Positions 1 to 5,952 are shown, counted from the first letter of the stretch. The stretch: 6,081 bases of DNA from Planctomycetota bacterium (GCA_021780285.1 JAJXZA010000101.1:1-6081), one strand, 5' to 3'. The notes: generated by a model from the sequence alone, not told the origin. Program-made: numbers and translations.

Positions 1-117
1 AAGCGGCCAGGCATGAAATGGGATGCCGACCACGCCGCCGCCATGATGACCCTGCTGGCGATGCGCGAGAGTAACCAGCATCAGCAATGGTGGGCTATGC
101 GGGCACGGGCCGCTTGA
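1..117 (+). CDS. C-terminal end of a transposase-like protein (partial, ISKra4-like)
   Basis: The frame is open from the left edge and ends at TGA 115-117, giving 38 residues. It begins KRPGMKWD, continues through a helix with MMTLLAMRES, then QQWWAMRARAA. The pattern of a Lys-x-x-Gly-Met-x-Trp start, an Ala/Leu-rich helix, a Ser and then a Trp-rich end resembles, from memory, the C-terminus of ISKra4/UPF0236-type DDE transposases. The catalytic domain is outside the window, so neither activity nor completeness can be judged. No terminal inverted repeat or target-site duplication was recognised in the 72 bp between its stop and apt. Another protein with a similar tail is possible; I am fairly sure the frame is coding and only moderately sure of the family. 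Confidence 0.5.
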   Translation, partial: KRPGMKWDADHAAAMMTLLAMRESNQHQQWWAMRARAA

Positions 118-175
118 TGCCAAAAAAATATGGCCACACCCGTATGATGCCGCCGCGTTGATGTTCGCTTGACTT

Positions 176-182
176 GAAAGGA
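176..182 (+). promoter_or_regulatory. Ribosome binding site deciding the GTG start of apt
   Basis: GAAAGGA ends 7 bases before the GTG at 190. It is the only Shine-Dalgarno-like stretch near the start of the conserved apt reading frame, and it supports GTG 190 over any internal codon. Confidence 0.65.
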
Positions 183-189
183 CCGCTTT

Positions 190-711
190 GTGCTGCAACT
201 GGAAAAGTTAATTCGTACCGTACCCGATTTTCCCAAGCCGGGTATTGGTTTTAAGGACATTACACCGCTGCTTGCCGACCCCGCCGGGCTGGCGCTGGCG
301 GTGGAACTGCTGGCCAACCCATTCCGCGGCAAACGCGTGGAACTGGTTATCGGAGCCGAGTCGCGCGGGTTTATTTTTGGCACGGCGGTGGCGCAGGCGC
401 TTTCCTGCGGTTTTGTGCCGGTACGAAAACCGCGCAAGCTGCCGGCTGCCAAGCTGTCGTTCACTTATGATCTTGAATACGGCACCGATACGCTCGAAAT
501 ACATAAGGACGCCATCCGAACCAACCAACGCTGCCTCATCGTAGACGACCTGTTGGCCACCGGCGGCACGCTCAAGGCCTGCTGCCACCTTGTGCGGCAG
601 CTCGGCGGCGAGATTATCGGCGTGGCGGCGCTGATCGAACTGGCATTTCTTAATGGCAAGGCGAGCGTGCCCTGCGAGGTGCACAGCGTGCTGCGGTTTA
701 CGCAGGAATGA
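190..711 (+). CDS. apt: Adenine phosphoribosyltransferase
   Basis: Makes AMP and pyrophosphate from adenine and PRPP in the cytoplasm, the one-step purine salvage route. The 173 residues span the whole family length (the E. coli enzyme is about 183). Visible landmarks in order: PDFPKPGI near residue 12, FKDITPLL at 21-28, GAESRGFIFG at 55-64, FVPVRKPRKLP at 75-85, YDLEYGTDTLEIH at 93-105 and the PRPP-binding loop VDDLLATGGT at 118-127, with its two acidic residues. The start is GTG, supported by the Shine-Dalgarno sequence 7 bases upstream. One oddity is RKPRKLP where most APTs have RKPGKLP, so an Arg (residue 82) replaces a usually conserved Gly. No operon partner is visible: a transposase tail lies upstream and a 207-bp spacer downstream. 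Function is confidently assigned from motif order. Confidence 0.96.
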   Translation: MLQLEKLIRTVPDFPKPGIGFKDITPLLADPAGLALAVELLANPFRGKRVELVIGAESRGFIFGTAVAQALSCGFVPVRKPRKLPAAKLSFTYDLEYGTDTLEIHKDAIRTNQRCLIVDDLLATGGTLKACCHLVRQLGGEIIGVAALIELAFLNGKASVPCEVHSVLRFTQE

Positions 712-762
712 TGGTAATGAGCCATGTGGTTTAGCCCCACACTTGCGCTTCAAAACAACGAG

Positions 763-784
763 CCATCGGGTTTATGCCCGATGG
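763..784 (+). terminator. Stem-loop downstream of apt (possible terminator)
   Basis: CCATCGGG (763-770) and CCCGATGG (777-784) form a perfect 8-bp stem around the 6-base loop TTTATG, 51 bases after the apt stop. No T-run follows on either strand, so it is not a classical intrinsic terminator. It may instead act as a pause site, an mRNA 3'-end stabiliser or a terminator without a U-tract. Confidence 0.4.
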
Positions 785-857
785 TACACCCCGCGGTTCA
801 TTTGGCCGATGCGGGCCATGTTTGCCATAGTATACAAGTCATAAAAACCGGCTAAAA

Positions 858-863
858 TATAAT
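858..863 (+). promoter_or_regulatory. Candidate -10 box for the glycogen synthase gene
   Basis: A perfect TATAAT lies 55 bases before the ATG at 919, in an AT-rich patch (about 828-865) of an otherwise GC-rich spacer. No good -35 hexamer is found at 16-18 bases upstream, and TTGCCA at 822-827 is too far away. It is the best promoter candidate in the spacer and would give a leader of roughly 45-50 bases. Confidence 0.35.
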
Positions 864-901
864 CGAAGTAGCTTTCAGCTACAGACGGCACACAACTCGG
901 C

Positions 902-910
902 AGGAGAAGG
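902..910 (+). promoter_or_regulatory. Ribosome binding site fixing the glycogen synthase start
   Basis: AGGAGAAGG ends 8 bases before ATG 919. This strong site is the main reason to accept the long N-terminal tail as translated and not to start the protein closer to the conserved domain at about residue 140. Confidence 0.75.
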
Positions 911-918
911 CGACAATC

Positions 919-3129
919 ATGGCAAACACAAAACGCAGCAGCCGAAAGAGTTCACAGCCGGGGTTTCATCCAACCGATGCCGGCAAATCCGTGCCGGCAG
1001 TTGCAGGCGATCAAGCCTCATCAGATGCAGTGCGGACTGCTGAACCCGCTGCTGCGGCCAGGCAAGTTGGCGTAAAGGCTGATACGGCCGCCGCGATAAA
1101 TACTCTTCCGCCGAAGTTGGAGCCTGCAGAGTCGCCGGGCGGTCGTCAGATCGTGTCAGACCGTAGCACGTTTGCCGGCGGGCCAACCACAGTCAAAGGT
1201 GCGGAGCCTTTTTTGCCGCCGATGCGACCGGTGATTCGCCCGTTTGACCCCAGCCGCACACCACCGCCGCCCGCACGCGCACCATCGGCTCCGAGTGCGG
1301 CGCCGACCGCGCCGGATGGCGCACTCGACAATTCCCAGCCGCTGCTTTTTGAAGCAGCATGGGAAGTATGCTGGCAGCTTGGCGGCATTTATACGGTTAT
1401 GCGGTCCAAGGCTGCCAATATGCTGGCCGCATGGGGCAATCGGTACTTTCTCATCGGCCCCTACAATGCCGACACCGCAGCCGTTGAGTTTGAACCCGCC
1501 GAACCCACCGGCATCATCGCCGAAGCCATCGCACAGCTACGCGCCATGGGCATTCGCGTGCATTACGGCCATTGGCTCATTGGCGGGCGGCCGCAGGTTA
1601 TTCTGCTGGACTATCATGCCGCGTTCGACCGCCTGGGCGAGTTTAAATACATGCTCTGGAAAGACCACGGCGTTCAAGCCCCCGATGAAGACTCGGAAGT
1701 AAACAACGTAACGGCCTTCGGCTTTTTAACCGGGCTGTTTTTTCAGGAGCTGTGCCGGGCGGCCAACGGGCGGCGGCAGATTCTGGCGCACTTTCATGAG
1801 TGGATGGCGGGCCTCGGGGCCATGCGCATACGCTTTTTGAAGTTGCCCGTGGCCACGGTGTTTACCACGCACGCCACGCTTCTGGGGCGCTATTTGTGCA
1901 CCGACAACGCCGACTTTTACGCCAAGATAGACCACATAAACCCCGACCATGCCGCGGGGCATTACCGCATTTATCCGCGGTACTGCATTGAGCGCGGCGC
2001 CGCGCACTGCTGCGACGTTTTCACCACCGTGTCGGACGTTACTGCGCTCGAAGCCGAAAAAATGCTGCAGCGCAAGCCCGACCTCATCACGCCCAATGGG
2101 CTTAACATTCAAAAGTTCGCGGCGCTGCACGAGTTTCAAAACCTGCACAAGCAATACAAAGAAGCCATTCATACGTTTGTGGCGGGGCACTTTTTTCCGT
2201 CGTATACGTTCGACCTTGATCGCACGCTGTACCTGTTTATCAGCGGACGCTACGAATACAACAACAAAGGCATCAACTTGTTTATAGAGTCGCTGGCGCG
2301 GCTGAATTACTGGCTCAAGTCGGGCAATATTCCGGTGACTATTGTGGCGTTTATCGTCACGCGGGCGCCGTACAAGTCCATCAATGTTGATGTGCTTAAA
2401 AGCCAGGCCATGTTTGATGAACTTAAGCTCGTCTGCGAAAAGGTTTCAGGCCAGATGGGCGAGAACCTGCTTTCGGCGGCCAGCACCGGCCGCATACCCG
2501 ACCCGGCTGAAATTCTGCCCGATGAAGCCACCGTACAGCTTAAGCGGGCCATTCACGCCTGGCGCACCTGGAAGCAACCCAGCATCGTCACCCACGACCT
2601 GTGGGACGACGCCCGCGACAGCGTGCTGCAGCAGCTTAGAGCCTGCCGGCTCTTTAACGCCAAGGACGACCCGGTGAAGGTTGTGTTTCATCCGGACTTT
2701 TTGTCGGCAACGTCGCCGTTGGTCGGGCTTGATTACGACCAGTTTGTGCGCGGCTGTCACATGGGCGTATTTCCAAGCTACTACGAGCCGTGGGGCTACA
2801 CACCAATGGAGTGCCTTGCCAGCGGCGTGCCGGCGGTTACCAGCGATTTGGCGGGCTTTGGCAGCTATGTACTTAAGAATGTTCCGGACCCGGCCAACAA
2901 CGGCTTGTTTGTGGTGAATCGGCGCACTGCGTCGTGGGACCAATCGGCCCATCAGCTTACCGAAATTCTTTTTAACTTCGCCCTGAAAGACCGTCGTGGC
3001 CGCGTGGAACTGCGCAACCGCGTGGAGCGCTTAAGCGAATACTTCGACTGGAACAACATGATCATCCATTACAGCCAGGCACATCGCCTGGCGCTGGCCC
3101 GTGCCAGTGAGGCTGCGGTGCAGGCGTAA
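919..3129 (+). CDS. Glycogen synthase, GT3 (animal/fungal-type) family
   Basis: Transfers glucose from a nucleotide sugar (UDP-glucose in eukaryotic members) to the non-reducing ends of glycogen; cytoplasmic, GT-B fold. Of 736 residues, about 1-140 form a Lys/Arg/Ser then Ala/Pro-rich tail without recognisable domain. From 142 on it follows eukaryotic GYS closely: GGIYTV 155-160, HFHEW 291-295, THATLLGRYL 317-326, TPNGLNIQKF 391-400, HEFQNLH 404-410, GRYEYNNKG 443-451 (R444 and K450 match catalytic-site residues of yeast Gsy2), FHPDFLS 590-596 and YYEPWGYTPMEC 621-632, with catalytic-type Glu 623 and 631. An arginine-rich helix at 692-704 matches the glucose-6-phosphate site of eukaryotic enzymes. 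The C-terminal phosphorylated tail of animal enzymes is absent. It is unlike bacterial GlgA (GT5). No other glycogen gene is visible nearby. Family assignment is firm; sugar donor and regulation are inferred. Confidence 0.95.
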   Translation: MANTKRSSRKSSQPGFHPTDAGKSVPAVAGDQASSDAVRTAEPAAAARQVGVKADTAAAINTLPPKLEPAESPGGRQIVSDRSTFAGGPTTVKGAEPFLPPMRPVIRPFDPSRTPPPPARAPSAPSAAPTAPDGALDNSQPLLFEAAWEVCWQLGGIYTVMRSKAANMLAAWGNRYFLIGPYNADTAAVEFEPAEPTGIIAEAIAQLRAMGIRVHYGHWLIGGRPQVILLDYHAAFDRLGEFKYMLWKDHGVQAPDEDSEVNNVTAFGFLTGLFFQELCRAANGRRQILAHFHEWMAGLGAMRIRFLKLPVATVFTTHATLLGRYLCTDNADFYAKIDHINPDHAAGHYRIYPRYCIERGAAHCCDVFTTVSDVTALEAEKMLQRKPDLITPNGLNIQKFAALHEFQNLHKQYKEAIHTFVAGHFFPSYTFDLDRTLYLFISGRYEYNNKGINLFIESLARLNYWLKSGNIPVTIVAFIVTRAPYKSINVDVLKSQAMFDELKLVCEKVSGQMGENLLSAASTGRIPDPAEILPDEATVQLKRAIHAWRTWKQPSIVTHDLWDDARDSVLQQLRACRLFNAKDDPVKVVFHPDFLSATSPLVGLDYDQFVRGCHMGVFPSYYEPWGYTPMECLASGVPAVTSDLAGFGSYVLKNVPDPANNGLFVVNRRTASWDQSAHQLTEILFNFALKDRRGRVELRNRVERLSEYFDWNNMIIHYSQAHRLALARASEAAVQA

Positions 3130-3134
3130 TGTCT

Positions 3135-3153
3135 GTGTGGTGATCTGCCACAC
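3135..3153 (+). terminator. Stem-loop just after the glycogen synthase stop
   Basis: GTGTGG (3135-3140) pairs perfectly with CCACAC (3148-3153) around a 7-base loop, starting 6 bases after the stop codon. No immediate T-run follows (a TTTT occurs about 14 bases later), so termination is possible but weakly supported. Confidence 0.35.
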
Positions 3154-3198
3154 GAACTTGTACCCGCTTTTGTTGGCAATTCTGTTCATTGGTCATAT

Positions 3199-3216
3199 AC
3201 CGCTTGCGGGCAAGAT
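3199..3216 (+). repeat. Short repeat motif, left copy
   Basis: ACCGCTTGCGGGCAAGAT matches the copy at 3434-3451 at 17 of 18 positions in the same orientation, with similar flanks (TATA before, TGCA after). The core CTTGCGGGCAAG is nearly self-complementary. It could be an interspersed intergenic motif or the edge of a small element. Confidence 0.6.
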
Positions 3217-3268
3217 CTGCACCTTATCGCTTCTAATGCATGTGTGCGACGACGACGACGGGATTGGA

Positions 3269-3304
3269 CACTAAGGCCCCAAAGTTCTCGAAGGAAACGC
3301 AGGA
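3269..3304 (+). repeat. Degenerate 9-bp periodic array
   Basis: Four successive 9-mers read CACTAAGGC, CCCAAAGTT, CTCGAAGGA and AACGCAGGA, with purine-rich A/G blocks in phase. This resembles, from memory, CACGAAGG-like tandem units scattered through intergenic DNA of various bacteria. The units are too diverged to be a recent tandem expansion. Confidence 0.45.
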
Positions 3305-3337
3305 TGCTGGGTGATTTAGTTACCAGGCCCGGGTGTT

Positions 3338-3366
3338 ATCTGCGAACATCGGCGCAATCTGCGGTT
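3338..3366 (+). repeat. Triplicated ATCTGCG-type motif
   Basis: Three near-identical heptamers follow each other with 9-10 bp spacing: ATCTGCG at 3338, ATCGGCG at 3348 and ATCTGCG at 3357, the last followed by GTTAA. The pattern matches, from memory, an interspersed noncoding motif seen in other bacterial genomes. It is not a CRISPR: units and spacers are far too short. Confidence 0.5.
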
Positions 3367-3433
3367 AATTCGTCATCAGCTTTTTCTGAACTTAGCGCCC
3401 GGAAGAGGTAGTTTTTTACCGATGGCAGTATAC

Positions 3434-3451
3434 ACCGCTCGCGGGCAAGAT
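3434..3451 (+). repeat. Short repeat motif, right copy
   Basis: ACCGCTCGCGGGCAAGAT is the second copy of the motif at 3199-3216 (one mismatch). It sits about 20 bp from the point where the GH2 remnant loses its similarity to the family, so it may mark the edge of an insertion or deletion. Confidence 0.6.
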
Positions 3452-3471
3452 TGCAGCACATAACACCTTGC

Positions 3472-3921
3472 CCCGCCAAAATGCAGCAGCAACTGTTCAC
3501 CGCCTTTGAGCACCGGCGGGCGGAAGGCTACTCGATACCATAATCGCTGCTGCGGCGAAACGCCGCAGCCCACGCCTGAAAGCTTTGCCTGCGCCGCAAA
3601 TGAAACCAGAATATGCCCCTGCCAATGCGCCGGTGGCCCATGTGCTTTCGGCTCGATGGCATATTACCAAAGCCCGTTAAGACTTTGCCACTCGTTGCGC
3701 CGCAATTGGGGTCTGGGGTAATGGGTCCAGACATGGTCGGGGCGAACCTCGGCTCCCCACCGCGAAAGCATGCCGGTTGCCGCCGGAGACCACAACTTCG
3801 GTGCTGTGGCAACGGCCTGCACCCCCGCCGCGCATCCGGGAGCCTGTCCAAGAATAGCCCCCTGCGACAAGGGTAAGCCGGCAGCCCAAAGCAGCAGAAA
3901 CCGCCCGCCGACATATCGCAT
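3472..3921 (-). pseudogene. GH2 glycoside hydrolase (beta-galactosidase-like) remnant
   Basis: Read on the minus strand from ATG 3921, the product starts with a signal-peptide-like stretch (MRYVGGRFLLLWAAGLPL), then shows the N-terminal sugar-binding domain of GH2 enzymes: RWGAEVRPDHVW, HYPRPQL at residues 68-73, and NEWQSLNGLW at 76-85. Residue 86 is TAA (3664-3666) where the family usually has Asp in NGLWDYAI; YAI follows directly in the same frame. Similarity then continues through HILVSF, LSGVG, QRLWYR and LLLHFGG near 3472, after which it ends. About 150 codons remain of a gene that normally has 600-1000, and the catalytic barrel is missing. It starts 6 bp after the dnaB stop. A read error could explain the TAA, but not the truncation. 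Intact members are secreted glycosidases; this one cannot be functional as such. Confidence 0.82.
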
Positions 3922-3927
3922 AGAGTC

Positions 3928-5376
3928 TCACATCGCCGCAGCCGAGTAGCCGGGATTGTACGTTTCAAAGCGTGTGCTGCCGGACACAAAGGTCAGCTTC
4001 ACGGTGTCGCATGGGCCGTTACGCTGTTTGGCCACAATCAGTTCGGCCTCGTTGACTTTGTCCTGATTTTCTTCAAACCATTGGGCGTCGCCACGGCGCA
4101 TGACCGCCTCACGATGCAGCAGCATCACCACGTCGGCGTCCTGTTCAATGCTGCCCGATTCGCGCAGGTCGCTGGTGCGCGGACGCCGCTGATCCTGCTC
4201 AGACGAGCGATTAAGCTGCGACAGGCACAGCACCGGCACGTTAAGCTCGCGGGCCAGAGCCTTTATGCCGCGGCTGATGGTGCTGATCTGCTGCTGGCGG
4301 CTCTCTTCGCGTGGAGCCTCCATAAGCTGCAGGTAGTCAATCATGATGAATTCAATTTGATGCTGCATGTACAGCCGCCGGCATTTGGTGCGCAGGTCCA
4401 GCACGGTCAGGCCGGGGGAATCGTCAACAAATACCCTGCCGCGGTCCAGCTCGCCCACCGCCAGGTGCAGGCGGTCGCGGTCTTCGCGTGAGAGCGTGCC
4501 CCGCCTCAGCGAATGCGAGTCTACCCCGCTGCGCGAACACAAAAGCCGCTGGGCAAGCTGTTGCTTCGACATTTCCAGTGAAAACACCGCCGAGGGTTTT
4601 CCCAGATTTACGCTTACATGTTCAACAATGTTCATGGCCAGCGCCGTCTTGCCCACGCTGGGCCGCGCCGCGAGCACAATCATTTCGCCGCGCTGCATGC
4701 CGCTGAGCAGATTGTCAATTTCCACAAAACCCGTCGGTATACCGCTGTAATGCTCGCCGCGGGTGCGATCGAGTATTTCAAACGTTTCGTTGAGTATTTC
4801 GCTCAGGGGCGCGGGCTTGCCCGTGATTTTGAGTTGGGCGATGTCAAAAATGCGCTTTTCGCCCCGGTCGAGAATAATGCCCGGCGCGTCGGGGCTTTCG
4901 TAGCAGTCATTAACGGTTTGGTTGCAGGCGTTGATCAACCGGCGCAGCAGCGATTTATCGTGCACCACGCGCGCATAATATTCGGCGTTTACCCCGCTGG
5001 GCACGCTGTTGATGAGTTCCGCGAGATGATCGTACCCGCCGGCTTCGTCAAGCTGCTTTTTGGAGTCCAGGACGCCCATGACGCTGCGCGGCTCGACGGG
5101 CAGATTTTTTTCGAACATTTCCCGAATGGTCGTAAAGATGACCGCATTTTGATGACTGAAAAAACACGCCGGCGAATCTAAAATCAGAAACACCGGCCCA
5201 AGCACCTGCGGGTCTATCAGCATGGAGCCAAGCAGCGCCATCTCGGCGCCCAGGTCATAGGGCGGAATCAGTTCCTGCTCGTGTCGGGCGGGGGCAATCC
5301 CATCACGCGGGCGCGGGCGGCCGGTCGTTACGACTGCCGGAGCGGAATCAGTTTCAGAAGTATCCATGAGCGGCAT
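3928..5376 (-). CDS. dnaB: Replicative DNA helicase DnaB
   Basis: Hexameric ATP-driven helicase that unwinds DNA at the replication fork and binds primase. From ATG 5376 it has 482 residues, normal for the family. An N-terminal DnaB domain spans about 38-140 (PPYDLGAEMALLGSMLID, then EYYARVVHDKSLLRRL), followed by a linker and the RecA-like domain: Walker A ARPSVGKT 237-244, FSLEM 265-269 with the catalytic-type Glu, Walker B IMIDYLQL 344-351, SQLNR 386-390, and DLRESGSIEQDAD 403-415 near the C-terminal ATPase sensor region. No intein is present. The frame is open up to ATG 5559, but those extra 61 residues (rich in Gly/Arg/Pro, then VDNLSLNIYCRISFS) do not look like protein. ATG 5376 and ATG 5367 are the sensible starts; neither has a strong Shine-Dalgarno site. 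Function is firm, the start is not. Confidence 0.96.
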   Translation of the reverse strand: MPLMDTSETDSAPAVVTTGRPRPRDGIAPARHEQELIPPYDLGAEMALLGSMLIDPQVLGPVFLILDSPACFFSHQNAVIFTTIREMFEKNLPVEPRSVMGVLDSKKQLDEAGGYDHLAELINSVPSGVNAEYYARVVHDKSLLRRLINACNQTVNDCYESPDAPGIILDRGEKRIFDIAQLKITGKPAPLSEILNETFEILDRTRGEHYSGIPTGFVEIDNLLSGMQRGEMIVLAARPSVGKTALAMNIVEHVSVNLGKPSAVFSLEMSKQQLAQRLLCSRSGVDSHSLRRGTLSREDRDRLHLAVGELDRGRVFVDDSPGLTVLDLRTKCRRLYMQHQIEFIMIDYLQLMEAPREESRQQQISTISRGIKALARELNVPVLCLSQLNRSSEQDQRRPRTSDLRESGSIEQDADVVMLLHREAVMRRGDAQWFEENQDKVNEAELIVAKQRNGPCDTVKLTFVSGSTRFETYNPGYSAAAM

Positions 5377-5412
5377 CTTACCGCGCAGCGGCGTCGGCGA
5401 AAACGAAATACG

Positions 5413-5441
5413 GCAATAAATGTTTAGCGACAGGTTGTCCA
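5413..5441 (-). promoter_or_regulatory. Weak candidate promoter for dnaB
   Basis: On the minus strand TGGACA (5441-5436, 5 of 6 to the -35 consensus) is followed after 17 bases by TATTGC (5418-5413, 3 of 6 to the -10 consensus), about 37 bases before ATG 5376. The position fits, but the -10 is poor. Confidence 0.25.
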
Positions 5442-5530
5442 CCGTCGGCGGCGCGGCCTGCGGGCCGCGAGAGAGTAGATGGAGATAGTAGAAAGTATCC
5501 TGATTGGCGGTTCCTGACCGCAGAGGCCTG

Positions 5531-5548
5531 TCCCGGCCAGCGCCGGGA
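5531..5548. other. Perfect 7-bp hairpin between dnaB and the small divergent gene
   Basis: TCCCGGC (5531-5537) and GCCGGGA (5542-5548) pair around the tetraloop CAGC. No T-run follows on either strand. It lies in the divergent spacer, so it could be an upstream-leader structure or an inverted-repeat protein site; its role is unknown. Confidence 0.45.
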
Positions 5549-5636
5549 GATTTCGCCATTCATGGCTCAAGACCGAGGGCCGCAGAGATTTTTACGGGGC
5601 GACGGGGGAATTGGCTCGCACACCGAGAATGACAAT

Positions 5637-5897
5637 ATGCAAAAAGCACAGTATTTACAGGGTAATGCTGATACATACGAGAGTGTACATATGGGGATAC
5701 TGGGCGTTGAAGGACTCGAACATAATGCAAAAACCCTAACAAAAGCACATATTTCAGAATTGAGCGCTGCAAAATGCGCTGCAACTGCCAAAAACGATAA
5801 AGAGGCTGCTTGTCTGCTTTCGCTGATCCAGAACTGGGCTAAGATGCCGCCAAACATTAAGCAGGCAATCATGGCTTTGGTCGGTACTGGTTGGTAA
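5637..5897 (+). CDS. Small protein of unknown function
   Basis: I do not recognise this family. From ATG 5637 the product has 86 residues. The middle (THISEL-like segment through AAKCAATAKNDKEAACLLSLIQNW) is predicted by eye to be helical, and it ends PPNIKQAIMALVGTGW, a pattern recalling small proteins whose tail follows 'Leu-Pro-x-x-Ile-Lys/Arg-x-x-Ile'. There is no signal peptide or membrane segment, and two Cys (in KCAA and AACL). Alternative starts are ATG 5562 (GGGAGA 11 bases upstream, but the added residues are Gly/Arg-rich and unconvincing) and ATG 5691. The DNA is visibly AT-richer than apt, the synthase gene and dnaB, which may indicate foreign origin. It is transcribed away from dnaB and towards a minus-strand gene. 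The balanced amino acid composition favours a real gene. Confidence 0.55.
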   Translation: MQKAQYLQGNADTYESVHMGILGVEGLEHNAKTLTKAHISELSAAKCAATAKNDKEAACLLSLIQNWAKMPPNIKQAIMALVGTGW

Positions 5898-5904
5898 TGG
5901 CTAT

Positions 5905-5933
5905 AAAAAACCGCCAGTGGTTAATGCTGGCGG
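5905..5933 (-). terminator. Intrinsic terminator for the minus-strand gene at the right edge
   Basis: On the minus strand CCGCCAG (5933-5927) and CTGGCGG (5917-5911) form a perfect 7-bp stem with a 9-base loop, followed directly by six T (5910-5905). It lies 19 bases past the stop of the reading frame entering from the right. On the plus strand the hairpin has no T-run, so it works mainly for leftward transcription. Confidence 0.8.
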
Positions 5934-5952
5934 GATATGGCCGGATTGTGGG

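Larger units (their letters stand above)
3130..3471. other. Intergenic region without a gene, rich in degenerate repeats
   Basis: No reading frame here on either strand looks coding. It lies between the 3' ends of the plus-strand glycogen synthase gene and the minus-strand GH2 remnant. It contains a stem-loop just after the synthase stop, two copies of an ~18-bp motif about 235 bp apart, a short (GAC)4 run at 3248-3259, a 9-bp periodic stretch and an ATCTGCG triplet, all listed separately. The right boundary is where GH2 similarity ends. Confidence 0.7.

Noticed and set aside
208..753. Long minus-strand open frame opposite apt (181 residues)
   Set aside because: It is the antisense shadow of a well-supported gene in GC-rich DNA, with Arg/His/Gln-rich composition and no recognisable motif.
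1726..2952. Minus-strand open frames of 154 and 168 residues opposite the glycogen synthase gene
   Set aside because: The plus strand is fully explained by GT3 similarity, and these frames show no domain features.
3338..3366. Possible CRISPR remnant
   Set aside because: Units are 7 bp with 2-3 bp between them, far below CRISPR repeat and spacer sizes, and no cas genes are near.
3664..3666. Recoded stop (selenocysteine or pyrrolysine) in the GH2 frame
   Set aside because: The codon is TAA, which is not used for either, and the gene is also truncated downstream.
3506..3876. Plus-strand open frames of 71 and 87 residues
   Set aside because: The opposite strand carries clear GH2 similarity across this stretch; the plus frames are its shadows.
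4618..5181. Plus-strand open frame of 187 residues opposite dnaB
   Set aside because: Antisense shadow of the conserved DnaB reading frame; no ribosome binding site and no family pattern.
5377..5559. N-terminal extension of DnaB to ATG 5559
   Set aside because: The 61 extra residues do not resemble DnaB N-termini or protein in general, and the stretch contains plausible promoter sequence.
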